Part shown: positions 40,187 to 48,116 of the stretch, in pieces
How the letters are laid out: each line of letters begins with the position of its first letter
Numbering within the stretch: the first letter of the stretch is position 1
Assembly (NCBI GenBank): GCA_000935965.1
Contig: LN483076.1
Location: 277,605 to 341,604 of the forward strand
Origin: Metalysinibacillus saudimassiliensis
Lineage (GTDB): Bacteria; Bacillota; Bacilli; Bacillales_A; Planococcaceae
Length of the DNA: 64,000 nucleotides
Direction: 5' to 3'
The notes under the pieces: model-generated
Seen by the model: the letters and a program-made list of their open reading frames with translations, nothing else
What the model was told of the DNA's origin: nothing
The model's database searches: none
Program-made: the position numbers and the translations under genes

Positions 40187-41599
40187 ATGGCGAAAAATAT
40201 TATTGAAAAAGTTTGGGACAATCATGTCGTTTATCAGGAAGACGGGAAGCCAGACTTATTATATATTGACCTTCATTTAATTCATGAGGTAACGTCACCG
40301 CAAGCCTTTGAAGGACTGCGCCTTGCTGGACGCAAGGTGCGTCGTCCTGATTTGTGCTATGCGACGATGGATCATAACGTACCAACAAAAAATTTACCAA
40401 CAATCAATGACCCGATTGCGCGTAAACAAATCGAAACGCTTGCTGAGAATGCAAAAGAGTTTGGTATTGAGTTAGCGGATATGGGCCACCCTGACCAAGG
40501 CATTGTACACGTTATTGGACCAGAGCTTGGCTTAACACAGCCTGGTAAAACCATTGTATGTGGTGACTCACATACGTCTACGCACGGTGCTTTTGGGGCA
40601 ATTTCCTTTGGTATCGGGACTTCTGAAGTAGAGCACGTACTATCTACGCAAACACTTTGGCAAAGCAAGCCACGTACCATGAATGTACATGTCACAGGCG
40701 AGCTAGGTGCAGGTGTTGAGGCAAAGGATATTATTTTAGCTATCATTGCGAAATTTGGTATTGATGTCGGCACAGGCCACATTATTGAGTTTACGGGGGA
40801 CGCAATCAAAAAGCTATCGATGGAAGAACGTATGACGATTTGCAATATGTCGATTGAAGCAGGCGCAAAGGCGGGATTAATTGCACCAGACGAAACGACA
40901 GTTGAGTACATTCGCGGTCGCCGCTATGCACCGCAAGGCGAAGCATTTGAACAAGCAGCGGCTTACTGGTTAAGCCTAGCATCTGATAAGGATGCGACGT
41001 ATGATGCTGTACTAGAGATTGACGGTGCAACTATTGAGCCTGTGGTGACATGGGGTACAAACCCAGCGATGGGCGCAGGCATTTCGCAAAGCGTACCAAC
41101 AAAAGCTGATTACAGCACTGCAGCAGATAAGGCGGCATTAGAGAAGGCACTTGCTTATATGGGCCTAGAGGAAGGACAAGCGTTAACGGATATTGCGATT
41201 CAGCATGTATTTATTGGTTCTTGTACGAACTCGCGCCTTAGCGATTTACGTGCTGCAGCTAAAGTTATTGAAGGGCGTAAAGTACACCAAAATGTAACAG
41301 CTATTGTCGTGCCTGGTTCGGTTTCGACTAAGTTACAAGCGGAGCAAGAGGGCTTAGATAAGGTGTTTAAAGATGCGGGCTTTGAGTGGCGTGAAGCAGG
41401 TTGCTCAATGTGTTTAGCTATGAATGACGACGTTGTACCAACAGGTGAGCGTTGTGCTTCAACTTCAAACCGTAACTTTGAAGGTCGTCAAGGTGCGGGC
41501 TCACGTACACATTTAGTTAGCCCACCAATGGCAGCAGCAGCAGCAATTGCTGGTCACTTTGTGGATGTCCGTGATTTTGTGAAGCAGGAGGTAATGTAA
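40187..41599 (+). CDS. leuC: 3-isopropylmalate dehydratase large subunit
   Basis: 470 residues from ATG 40187 (AGAGGTG 6 bases upstream; an in-frame GTG at 40178 is inside that site). Aconitase-type 4Fe-4S ligands are Cys in [10 protein letters not shown] near 347 and in GCSMCLAMN near 407-410. [13 protein letters not shown] lies near 128. With LeuD it isomerises 2- to 3-isopropylmalate. leuD starts immediately after the stop. Confidence 0.97.
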   Translation: MAKNIIEKVWDNHVVYQEDGKPDLLYIDLHLIHEVTSPQAFEGLRLAGRKVRRPDLCYATMDHNVPTKNLPTINDPIARKQIETLAENAKEFGIELADMGHPDQGIVHVIGPELGLTQPGKTIVCGDSHTSTHGAFGAISFGIGTSEVEHVLSTQTLWQSKPRTMNVHVTGELGAGVEAKDIILAIIAKFGIDVGTGHIIEFTGDAIKKLSMEERMTICNMSIEAGAKAGLIAPDETTVEYIRGRRYAPQGEAFEQAAAYWLSLASDKDATYDAVLEIDGATIEPVVTWGTNPAMGAGISQSVPTKADYSTAADKAALEKALAYMGLEEGQALTDIAIQHVFIGSCTNSRLSDLRAAAKVIEGRKVHQNVTAIVVPGSVSTKLQAEQEGLDKVFKDAGFEWREAGCSMCLAMNDDVVPTGERCASTSNRNFEGRQGAGSRTHLVSPPMAAAAAIAGHFVDVRDFVKQEVM

Positions 41600-42187
41600 A
41601 TGGAGCCAATTAAACGTGTAGAAAGTATTATTGTACCTCTCGACAACAAAAATGTTGATACGGATCAAATTATTTCGAAGGAATTTTTAAAGCGTATTGA
41701 GCGCACAGGCTTTGGGCAATATTTATTTTACCACTGGCGTTACAATGAAGACGGCTCGTTAAATGAAGATTTCATTTTAAATGACCCTACATTTGCGGAC
41801 GCACGTATTTTAGTATCAGACGAAAACTTTGGTTGTGGCTCATCACGTGAGCATGCACCTTGGGCAATTTTAGACTATGGCTTCCGTGTTGTAATGGCAC
41901 CGTCATTTGCGGATATTTTTTATAATAACTGTTTTAAAAATGGCATCTTACCGATTAGATTGCCGCAAGATGTCATTAATGACTATCTAGCACGCGGTAA
42001 AGAGGGGCTTACGGTAACGGTTGATTTAGTTAACCAGACAGTAACGGATAGTGAAGGTGCAACCGTACACTTTGATATTGATGAGTACTCGCGCAATATG
42101 CTGTTAGAAGGGTTAGACGAAATTGGCTTAACGATTCAATACGAGGACGCAATTAGCGCCTACGAAAATCGCCCAAAGCCTTATTAA
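41600..42187 (+). CDS. leuD: 3-isopropylmalate dehydratase small subunit
   Basis: 195 residues. Swivel-domain signatures are DNKNVDTDQIISKEFLKRI near 16, DENFGCGSSREHAPWA near 74 and FADIFYNNCFKNGILPI near 103. It completes the leucine branch of the operon and is followed by a terminator. Confidence 0.97.
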   Translation: MEPIKRVESIIVPLDNKNVDTDQIISKEFLKRIERTGFGQYLFYHWRYNEDGSLNEDFILNDPTFADARILVSDENFGCGSSREHAPWAILDYGFRVVMAPSFADIFYNNCFKNGILPIRLPQDVINDYLARGKEGLTVTVDLVNQTVTDSEGATVHFDIDEYSRNMLLEGLDEIGLTIQYEDAISAYENRPKPY

Positions 42188-42194
42188 TATGAGG

Positions 42195-42228
42195 GGGGAG
42201 TATCCGTGTGGGTACTCCTATTTTTTTT
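42195..42228 (+). terminator. Terminator of the ilv-leu operon
   Basis: GGAGTA (42197-42202) and TACTCC (42213-42218) stem with extra pairing inside, followed by TATTTTTTTT. Confidence 0.85.
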
Positions 42229-42305
42229 GCTTTCACATAACTGTTACTTTAAAATGTAGCGTAACTATGCGAAAATGGATAGCAGTAGAAAGGAAGTATC
42301 GTTTT

Positions 42306-43409
42306 ATGCAAACAGTAGTAAGACCGATTGACCCGTGGGAGCCTTATGCCGATATTGATAAGTACGGCAAGCTCACATTATCCAATATTGAATTTACCAC
42401 AACAAATTTATGTAATATGCGCTGTGCACACTGCGCAGTAGGATACACCCTACAAACAAAAGAAGATGACGCACTGCCAGTTGAGCAAATGATTAAGGCG
42501 CTTGATGAGGTTGAGAGCTTACGTGTAATGAGCTTTACGGGTGGTGAGCCACTGATGACTAAGCGTGGCATTCGTGATAACTTATTGCCTTTACTGCAAT
42601 ATGCCAAGTCACGTGGCATTCGTACACAAATCAACTCTAACTTAACATTACCTATGGCGCATTACGAAATGGTAGCGCCTTATTTAGATGTTATGCATAT
42701 TTCGCATAACTGGAGCGATGAGCGTGAGTTTGTCGAAACAGGGTTTGCGATGATGGATAAAAAACCGAGTGTAGCACAGCGCGTAACATTGTACCGCAAT
42801 ATTTTAGATAATGCGCGTGTTTTAGCAAATGGCGGGATGTTTGTATCAGCAGAGACGATGTTAAATCGTAATACCGTTCCACATTTAGCTAAAATCCATA
42901 ATGAAGTGGCGAATGAAATGCTATGTCGCCGTCACGAAATCCATCCGATGTACCCAAGTGACTTTGCAAGTGACTTAGAAACAATTAGCTTAGATGAATA
43001 CCGCGACGTAGTTAATGAGTTACTCGATATACGCAATGAGGATGTATGGATGCTATTTGGTACGTTGCCATTTTATCCATGTAGTACGGATGAGCGTGAC
43101 CGCGCTGTGCTTGCGCGTATTAAGGCAGCACGTAATACTACTATTCGTAATGATGTGGATGGGCGCTCGCGTATGAACCTTAATATTTTTACGGGTGATG
43201 TGTCAGTGTCTGATTTTGCAGACGACGGAGCAGCACTAGGTAATATTAAAACCCAGTCATTGACAACCATTTATGACGAATGGCTAGCGACGCATATTTC
43301 GGATAGTATTAACTGTCATTGCCCTGCAGTAAAATGTTTAGGCCCTAATATTTTAGTGAAAAATATGTATTACCCTTCACATAACTTTGTGAGCGGTACG
43401 GTAAAATAA
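42306..43409 (+). CDS. yfkAB: YfkAB-type radical SAM protein
   Basis: 367 residues from ATG 42306 with GAAAGGAAG upstream; in-frame codons further upstream run through the leuD terminator. The radical SAM cluster motif is CNMRCAHC near 36-43, followed by SFTGGEPLM near 80. It keeps HPMYPSDFASDLE, WMLFGTLPFYPC and a C-terminal Cys set CHCPAVKCLGPN near 339-350, which may hold an extra cluster. This matches B. subtilis YfkAB; the substrate is unknown. Confidence 0.88.
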   Translation: MQTVVRPIDPWEPYADIDKYGKLTLSNIEFTTTNLCNMRCAHCAVGYTLQTKEDDALPVEQMIKALDEVESLRVMSFTGGEPLMTKRGIRDNLLPLLQYAKSRGIRTQINSNLTLPMAHYEMVAPYLDVMHISHNWSDEREFVETGFAMMDKKPSVAQRVTLYRNILDNARVLANGGMFVSAETMLNRNTVPHLAKIHNEVANEMLCRRHEIHPMYPSDFASDLETISLDEYRDVVNELLDIRNEDVWMLFGTLPFYPCSTDERDRAVLARIKAARNTTIRNDVDGRSRMNLNIFTGDVSVSDFADDGAALGNIKTQSLTTIYDEWLATHISDSINCHCPAVKCLGPNILVKNMYYPSHNFVSGTVK

Positions 43410-43416
43410 TACGTTA

Positions 43417-43446
43417 GCAGAGGTGAGTAACCTCTGCTTTTTTTTG
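43417..43446 (+). terminator. Rho-independent terminator
   Basis: GCAGAGGT-GAGTA-ACCTCTGC stem followed by eight T residues. Confidence 0.92.
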
Positions 43447-43448
43447 CA

Positions 43449-43508
43449 TTTACAAACAACAGCGTGTACGCTATAATTATACTTTACAAATCGTAACGAT
43501 TATGAATT
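43449..43508 (+). promoter_or_regulatory. Promoter and Zur operator of the zinc operon
   Basis: TTTACA (43449-43454) and TATAAT (43472-43477) are separated by exactly 17 bp. TCGTAACGATTATGA at 43491-43505 matches 13 of 15 positions of the Bacillus Zur box TCGTAATnATTACGA and would cover about +7 to +21, blocking transcription when zinc is plentiful. The zur gene itself is third in this operon. Confidence 0.8.
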
Positions 43509-43525
43509 AGAAAGAAGCGAATGCT

Positions 43526-44272
43526 ATGACAAAGACGCTAATTGAATTACAGCATATTTCCTTCGCCTACGACAATACGCAGGTGTTAAAGGATATTTCG
43601 CTCGCCATCCATGAGGGCGAGTTTGTGGCACTACTTGGCCCAAATGGCTCAGGTAAATCCACTTTGTTAAAAATTATTTTAGGGCTATTAAAGCCTGACA
43701 GTGGCGAAGTAATTTTATTTGATACGCCCGCAAAGCAGTTTAAGGCACGCGAGCATATTGGCTATGTGTCGCAAAAATCGAACGCCTTTAACTCGGGCTT
43801 TCCTGCTACAGTACGTGAGGTTGTACGCAGTGGCTTAACCAAAAAGGTTGGCTTGTTTAAGCGCTTGCCTAAACATACAAATGAGCTAGTTGAGGATGCT
43901 TTAGCGGCTGTTGGTATGCAAGCGTTTAGTGAACGTAATATTGGTGAGCTATCAGGTGGGCAACAGCAACGTGTATTTATTGCGCGCGCATTGATTAGTG
44001 ATCCTAAGTTATTAGTATTAGACGAGCCAACGGTTGGTATTGACCACGAAAATGTGCAGGCCTTTTATGATTTACTCGCAACATTAAACCGTGAGCGCGG
44101 CATTACGATGCTATTAGTCACGCATGATGTGGATGTCGTATCGAGTCATATTACGCACGTAGCTTGCTTAAACAAAACGATTCATTTCCATGGTTATAAA
44201 AATCAATTTGATGATATGTCACAAGAGGCGCGCGATGCGTGGTACGGACATTCAGTACGCAAAGTACATTAA
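43526..44272 (+). CDS. znuC: Zinc ABC transporter ATP-binding protein
   Basis: 248 residues. Walker A GPNGSGKST near 38-46, Q-loop VSQKSN, signature LSGGQQQRV near 140 and Walker B LLVLDEPTVG near 160, followed by the H-loop VTHD. It pairs with the permease 11 bp downstream and matches the AdcC/ZnuC/ZurA group. The zinc-binding lipoprotein (znuA/adcA) is not in this window. Zinc specificity is inferred from the Zur box and the zur gene in the operon. Confidence 0.93.
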   Translation: MTKTLIELQHISFAYDNTQVLKDISLAIHEGEFVALLGPNGSGKSTLLKIILGLLKPDSGEVILFDTPAKQFKAREHIGYVSQKSNAFNSGFPATVREVVRSGLTKKVGLFKRLPKHTNELVEDALAAVGMQAFSERNIGELSGGQQQRVFIARALISDPKLLVLDEPTVGIDHENVQAFYDLLATLNRERGITMLLVTHDVDVVSSHITHVACLNKTIHFHGYKNQFDDMSQEARDAWYGHSVRKVH

Positions 44273-44283
44273 GGAGCGGCATT

Positions 44284-45141
44284 ATGATAGAGGCGATTTT
44301 TCAGTACGAATTTTTACAAAATGCAGTGATTGCTGGGCTAATTATTGGCGTTATTGCACCGCTCTTAGGTGTATTTATTGTAGTGCGAAGGCTGTCACTT
44401 ATTGCGGATGCACTTTCACATGTGACACTTGCAGGGATTGCAGGGAGTTTATACCTTAGTCAAACGGTACCTGCACTAGCCTTACTTAACCCGATTTATT
44501 TAGGTATTGTATCGTCTGTGACAGGCTCGCTATTTATTGAGCGTCTGCGCCGCGTTTACAAACATTATGAGGAGTTAGCTATCCCTATCATTATGTCGGG
44601 TGGTATTGGTATTAGTGCGATTTTTATTTCACTCGCACACGGTTTTAATACGGATTTAATGAGTTATTTATTTGGCTCCGTATCTGCGGTGTCGCGTTCG
44701 GATTTATGGGTGGTAGTTGCGATTGCCGCCGTGGTTATTTTATTTTTACGCATTTTTTATAAGGAGCTTTTTGTATTATCTTTTGACGAAGAGTACAGTA
44801 AGGCAAGTGGGCTACCTTCAAAAATGATTCATATTTTCTTTATGATTGTGACAGCGCTTGTGATTGCTGCAAGCATGCGTATTGTTGGTATTTTGCTAGT
44901 GTCATCATTAATGACACTACCTGTAGCTGCGGCGATGCGTGTGTCAAAGGGCTTTAAACAAACCATTATCTATGCCATACTATTTGGCGAGGGCGCAGTT
45001 GTAGTTGGCTTAGTGAGTGCCTTTTATTTAGATTTAGCACCAGGCGGTACGATTGTTGTAACATCGATACTCATTTTATTACTCGTAATTTGGCTAAAAA
45101 AGTTGCAGGCAAAAATGCAACGTACAGGAGTTGAAGCGTAA
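44284..45141 (+). CDS. znuB: Zinc ABC transporter permease
   Basis: 285 residues from ATG 44284 (AAGGAG 7 bases upstream). About eight hydrophobic helices; family signatures are GVFIVVRRLSLIADALSHVTLAGI near 32 (metal ABC-3 permease), FIERLRRVYKHYEE and the coupling-helix region SFDEEYSKASGLP near 175. It overlaps zur by one base (TAATG). Confidence 0.94.
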   Translation: MIEAIFQYEFLQNAVIAGLIIGVIAPLLGVFIVVRRLSLIADALSHVTLAGIAGSLYLSQTVPALALLNPIYLGIVSSVTGSLFIERLRRVYKHYEELAIPIIMSGGIGISAIFISLAHGFNTDLMSYLFGSVSAVSRSDLWVVVAIAAVVILFLRIFYKELFVLSFDEEYSKASGLPSKMIHIFFMIVTALVIAASMRIVGILLVSSLMTLPVAAAMRVSKGFKQTIIYAILFGEGAVVVGLVSAFYLDLAPGGTIVVTSILILLLVIWLKKLQAKMQRTGVEA

Positions 45142-45551
45142 TGAATAGTGTTAAAGCGTGGGAGATTTTAAAAAATAACGGCTATAAGCGAACAGATAAG
45201 CGCGAGCGCTTATTAGAGATGTTTGATGCAACCGAAAAATACTTAACAGCACGACAATTACTTGATGTGCTAATTGCGGAATACCCAGGCATGAGTTACG
45301 ATACGATTTACCGTAATTTATCGACCTTTGTCGAGCTAGGTATTTTAGACGAAACTGAGCTGTCAGGCGAGCGTCATTTCCGTATGCAGTGCGATGCGGC
45401 TGAGCACCACCATCATTTTATTTGTATGGACTGTGGCACTGTTAAAGCGCTAGAAATTTGCCCAATGGATATGCTAGGACCTAATTTACAGGACTATCAA
45501 GTAGAAAACCATAAATTTGAAATTTACGGCAAATGCCCACAATGTCATTAA
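45141..45551 (+). CDS. zur: Fur family transcriptional regulator, zinc-type (Zur)
   Basis: 136 residues. The N-terminal winged helix has the Fur motif MSYDTIYRNLSTF near 50. The regulatory metal site includes AEHHHHFICMDCG near 90, and the structural zinc site is built by two CxxC pairs (CMDC and the C-terminal CPQC). Zur is favoured over Fur or PerR because the gene is in the zinc transporter operon and its promoter carries a Zur box, giving autoregulation. Confidence 0.9.
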   Translation: MNSVKAWEILKNNGYKRTDKRERLLEMFDATEKYLTARQLLDVLIAEYPGMSYDTIYRNLSTFVELGILDETELSGERHFRMQCDAAEHHHHFICMDCGTVKALEICPMDMLGPNLQDYQVENHKFEIYGKCPQCH

Positions 45552-45560
45552 GGAGTCACT

Positions 45561-45752
45561 ATGGGAAAATCACTTCATACAGTAATTGGTATACTCCTCT
45601 TACTTATAGCTGCTACAATGATGACGATGACTTTTGAGGTAGTAGGCACACAGGTTGTGCTGTTTCGCTTAAGTGGCGTGTTATTATTTGTAGCGGGGAT
45701 TTATTATTTACAGCGTAAGGCAGGTTTTGGCAACCGCCATAAAAAATCGTAA
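45561..45752 (+). CDS. Small two-helix membrane protein, unknown
   Basis: 63 residues: helices at about 5-24 (HTVIGILLLLIAATMMTMTF) and 29-50 (VVLFRLSGVLLFVAGIYYLQ), then a basic tail. TAAGGAG lies 7 bases before ATG and the gene begins 9 bp after zur, so it is part of the zinc operon transcript. Family not recognised; a role in zinc uptake is only suggested by position. Confidence 0.7.
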   Translation: MGKSLHTVIGILLLLIAATMMTMTFEVVGTQVVLFRLSGVLLFVAGIYYLQRKAGFGNRHKKS

Positions 45753-45758
45753 CTTTTT

Positions 45759-45795
45759 CACCTCTCACTCGTAGTAGTAGAGAGGTGATTTTTTT
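45759..45795 (+). terminator. Zinc operon terminator overlapping the next ribosome site
   Basis: TCACCTCTC and GAGAGGTGA form a perfect stem followed by seven T residues. The 3' arm (AGAGGTGA, about 45781-45788) is also the Shine-Dalgarno site for the gene starting at 45796. Confidence 0.85.
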
Positions 45796-46722
45796 ATGGA
45801 ATGGCACCAATTAGTTGAGGAGCAAGAACGCCTGCAACATTTATTGCTACGTCGTGACCACTTATTTCAGCAACAAATGTATATTGAAGCACAACTTACA
45901 ACGTTACAGCAAACCTTGCAGGAACAACGTCAGGCGCGTCAGAAATTAGAGAAGGTAGTAGCGCCGTCATTTATAAAGCGTTTAATGACAAGTGATGCTA
46001 AATTACTGCGTAGTGAAGAGCAGTTGGCTACATTACTTGTGAAAGAACATGAAACTGAGCAACAACACGAAAAGTTAACGAATCAACTAGCGCATATTGT
46101 AGCAGAGCGTGAGGCTACTAAAAATACAGATGTATTGCTTGAAGATAGTACGGCGCTTGTAGCTAAACAGCGCATATGGCTTATGCAACATAATCCAAAT
46201 AAAGCTAAAAAGTTTGATGCGCTAGAAGATGAAGCCTATCAAGTAATTGCGCTAAAAATTGAAGTTGGAGAAGCGATTGACGCAAGCTACCGCGCAGAAG
46301 AAGCGTTACACGCTGTTGAGAAAGCATTAGACGTAGCACATGGATTGAGTACGTGGGATTTATTTGGTGGCGGCATGTTTGTAACGTATTTAAAGCATAG
46401 TAAGCTCGATGCTTCAAAACAAGCATTAAGTGAAGCACAGTACGCATTAAATTTGCTACATAATGAATTGATTGATATTAAAGAAATGCAGACGGATGCG
46501 ATTCAAGTGAGTATAGATGGCTTTGTACATTTTGCTGATTATGTATTTGATGATTTCTTTTCGGCGCTGTCTGTGCATAGTAAAATTACAAATGCTAAAG
46601 CACAACTTCAACAAGTGTTAGGTGAGGTAAATGGGATTCAGGATAAGTTAATTGGCATGCAGGAGGTATTATTAACGCGTCAAGCCAAAATAAAAGAAGC
46701 GCGTATAGCGCTTCTACGTTAA
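45796..46722 (+). CDS. Coiled-coil protein of unknown function
   Basis: 308 residues, almost entirely predicted helix. Two long coiled-coil blocks (about 1-115 and 205-305) are rich in Gln/Glu/Leu; a central conserved-looking part has HNPNKAKKFDALEDEAYQVI near 137 and GLSTWDLFGGGMFVTYLKHS near 184. No signal peptide or membrane helix. The only visible ribosome site lies inside the preceding terminator stem, so read-through transcripts would be poorly translated. Its end meets the convergent minus-strand gene, with stop codons overlapping. I do not recognise a named family. Confidence 0.75.
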   Translation: MEWHQLVEEQERLQHLLLRRDHLFQQQMYIEAQLTTLQQTLQEQRQARQKLEKVVAPSFIKRLMTSDAKLLRSEEQLATLLVKEHETEQQHEKLTNQLAHIVAEREATKNTDVLLEDSTALVAKQRIWLMQHNPNKAKKFDALEDEAYQVIALKIEVGEAIDASYRAEEALHAVEKALDVAHGLSTWDLFGGGMFVTYLKHSKLDASKQALSEAQYALNLLHNELIDIKEMQTDAIQVSIDGFVHFADYVFDDFFSALSVHSKITNAKAQLQQVLGEVNGIQDKLIGMQEVLLTRQAKIKEARIALLR

Positions 46723-47000
46723 CCCCAGTACATGGCTGTCACAAAAACAGCGTATAGCGATGTAATGACACCAAGGGGAATGATGCTCATAGCAGTGAAG
46801 CGTTCGATACCTGCTGCACCTTTGCTTACGCGTGCTACAAGTCCAAGCCAGCTCGCAAGAAATAGCCCAACGCTACAAACGGTAAAGAAAGTAAGGGCAT
46901 AGGTTGGGCGAGAGGTAAGTAGGGCGAGAGATTCGCCAAACCAGCCAAGTAAAGTAGCCCCAATAATCGCGATTAAAATCATAAGATACGGTTTCTTCAT
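46719..47000 (-). CDS. Three-helix membrane protein, unknown
   Basis: 93 residues from ATG 47000, with AAGGAG 8 bases upstream. Three hydrophobic helices at about 3-26 (YLMILIAIIGATLLGWFGES), 32-52 and 72-91. It could be a small integral membrane protein of the DUF-type; no motif recognised. Convergent with the coiled-coil gene, sharing 4 bp. Confidence 0.7.
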   Translation of the reverse strand: MKKPYLMILIAIIGATLLGWFGESLALLTSRPTYALTFFTVCSVGLFLASWLGLVARVSKGAAGIERFTAMSIIPLGVITSLYAVFVTAMYWG

Positions 47001-47104
47001 GTCATCATCTCCTTGTAAAATGTTCACAAAAAATTGCCTAGCGGGGTATGTAAAATAAGCGTAAGATAGGAGGTGAAGTCACATCCCGTTAGGAGTTTAC
47101 TTAC

Positions 47105-47251
47105 ATGTTATACATAACACTTGGTGTATTGATTTGTGTGGTATTTGTCGTGGGGCCTGTGCTCATGTTTATGAAAAAGGCAACCAATGTCAAAGGCGGC
47201 ACTAACGTCATTGATCCAAAGCCTGAAAAAACATACCAACATAAAAAATAG
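47105..47251 (+). CDS. 48-residue single-helix membrane protein
   Basis: MLYITLGVLICVVFVVGPVL is one long hydrophobic helix, followed by FMKKATNVKGG and a polar lysine-rich tail. TAGGAG lies about 8 bases before ATG, and a strong terminator starts 7 bp after the stop. Not recognised; supported by start site, composition and terminator. Confidence 0.6.
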   Translation: MLYITLGVLICVVFVVGPVLMFMKKATNVKGGTNVIDPKPEKTYQHKK

Positions 47252-47257
47252 CAGGAG

Positions 47258-47284
47258 GCACGAGCGTTTAGGCTCGTGCTTTTA
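47258..47284. terminator. Terminator shared by convergent small genes
   Basis: GCACGAGC (47258-47265) and GCTCGTGC (47272-47279) perfect stem followed by TTTTATT. It overlaps the last codons of the minus-strand gene. Confidence 0.85.
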
Positions 47285-47699
47285 TTATGCGTTTTTCTAG
47301 CTCAGCCATAAATACTTCACGTTCGGTTGGTGAAATAACGAGATACCCAAAGCCTTTTTGATAAGTGATCGCAATGCCTTTACGCGCTGAAGCAATCACA
47401 AAACCTCCCGTTAGCCCGTCAAATGGCTCTACGTGTTTAATGCTTGTATAAGGGATATGCGAATAAATGGGACCACCACGTACGTATAATTCATCCTCGC
47501 GCAACTCATACCGAATGTCGAGTGCTGTCCATAAAATAAAGATTAATGAAACAAGCAAGGTGCTAAACAAAATGAGCGCCTCGATTTTACCTAACCCATC
47601 GTCTAAAGCAATAGGTAATAAAAAACATAGTGCAAGCGTAAGCACAGTGAGCCCTAAAACAATGCGGTAAAATTTATCAACTTTAGAATGAAAAACCAA
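47268..47699 (-). CDS. Bacterial PH-domain (YyaB-like) membrane protein
   Basis: 143 residues from TTG 47699, with AAGGAGG 8 bases upstream (an in-frame GTG at 47708 lies in that site). It starts MVFHSKVDKFYRIV, has two hydrophobic helices (about 12-32 and 40-62) and then a PH-like beta domain with RYELREDELYVRGG, YTSIKHVEP and ISPTEREVFMAEL. This fits the bPH_4/DUF1200 group; function is unknown. Confidence 0.75.
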   Translation of the reverse strand: MVFHSKVDKFYRIVLGLTVLTLALCFLLPIALDDGLGKIEALILFSTLLVSLIFILWTALDIRYELREDELYVRGGPIYSHIPYTSIKHVEPFDGLTGGFVIASARKGIAITYQKGFGYLVISPTEREVFMAELEKRIIKARA

Positions 47700-47821
47700 A
47701 ACAACCACCTCCTTAGTAGTATACTAAAAAAACGCAAACGGTGTGTGAATTACCATCGTTTGCGTTTAAATGATTTACGTAATAGAATATCGCCTTGCCA
47801 AAAAGGCTTAGGGATTACTTC

Positions 47822-48116
47822 TGTTTCGTCGCCTAAGGCTCCTCACAGAAAACGTATGCCTTAGTGTGGCATAAAGCAAGGGTAGAAGCTTAGAAAGTTA
47901 AAAATGATTGAATATAGTCTTTAACTTCTGAAATCGGCATGAAACCCCTTTTGTTTCGTCGCCCAAGGCTCCTCACAGAAGAAAGAGAAAAACCCTTTGT
48001 TTCGTCGCCTAAGGCTCCTCACAGAAAACGTATGCCTTAGTGTGGCATAAAGTAAGGGTAGAAGCTTAGAAAGTTAAAAATGATTGAATATAATCTTTAA
48101 CTTCTGAAATCGGCAT
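47822..48116 (-). repeat. Duplicated glyS 3' end with a triplicated hairpin motif
   Basis: Two direct copies of 119 bp, 47822-47940 and 47998-48116, differ at 2 positions. Each contains the last 16 glyS codons with stop and about 70 bp of downstream DNA. The start of each unit, TTCGTCGCCTAAGGCTCCTC, also occurs a third time at about 47953-47972 (with CCC for CCT). Each motif forms an imperfect stem: TTGT/ACAGAA ends and inner GCC/GGC. The 47700-48065 gap has no gene besides these repeats; TATGCC/GGCATA may act as the glyS terminator. Confidence 0.85.

Noticed and set aside
40372..40911. 179-codon minus-strand frame opposite leuC
   Set aside because: Shadow of leuC with no ribosome site or family resemblance.
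42189..42305. 39-codon extension of the radical SAM protein
   Set aside because: It runs through the leuD terminator and lacks a ribosome site; the ATG at 42306 matches YfkAB.
44190..44459. 89-codon plus-strand frame across znuC and znuB
   Set aside because: Out of frame with both, no ribosome site, overlaps conserved coding sequence.
47822..48116. CRISPR array
   Set aside because: Only three uneven copies, spacing not constant, and the repeat includes glyS coding sequence; no cas genes.
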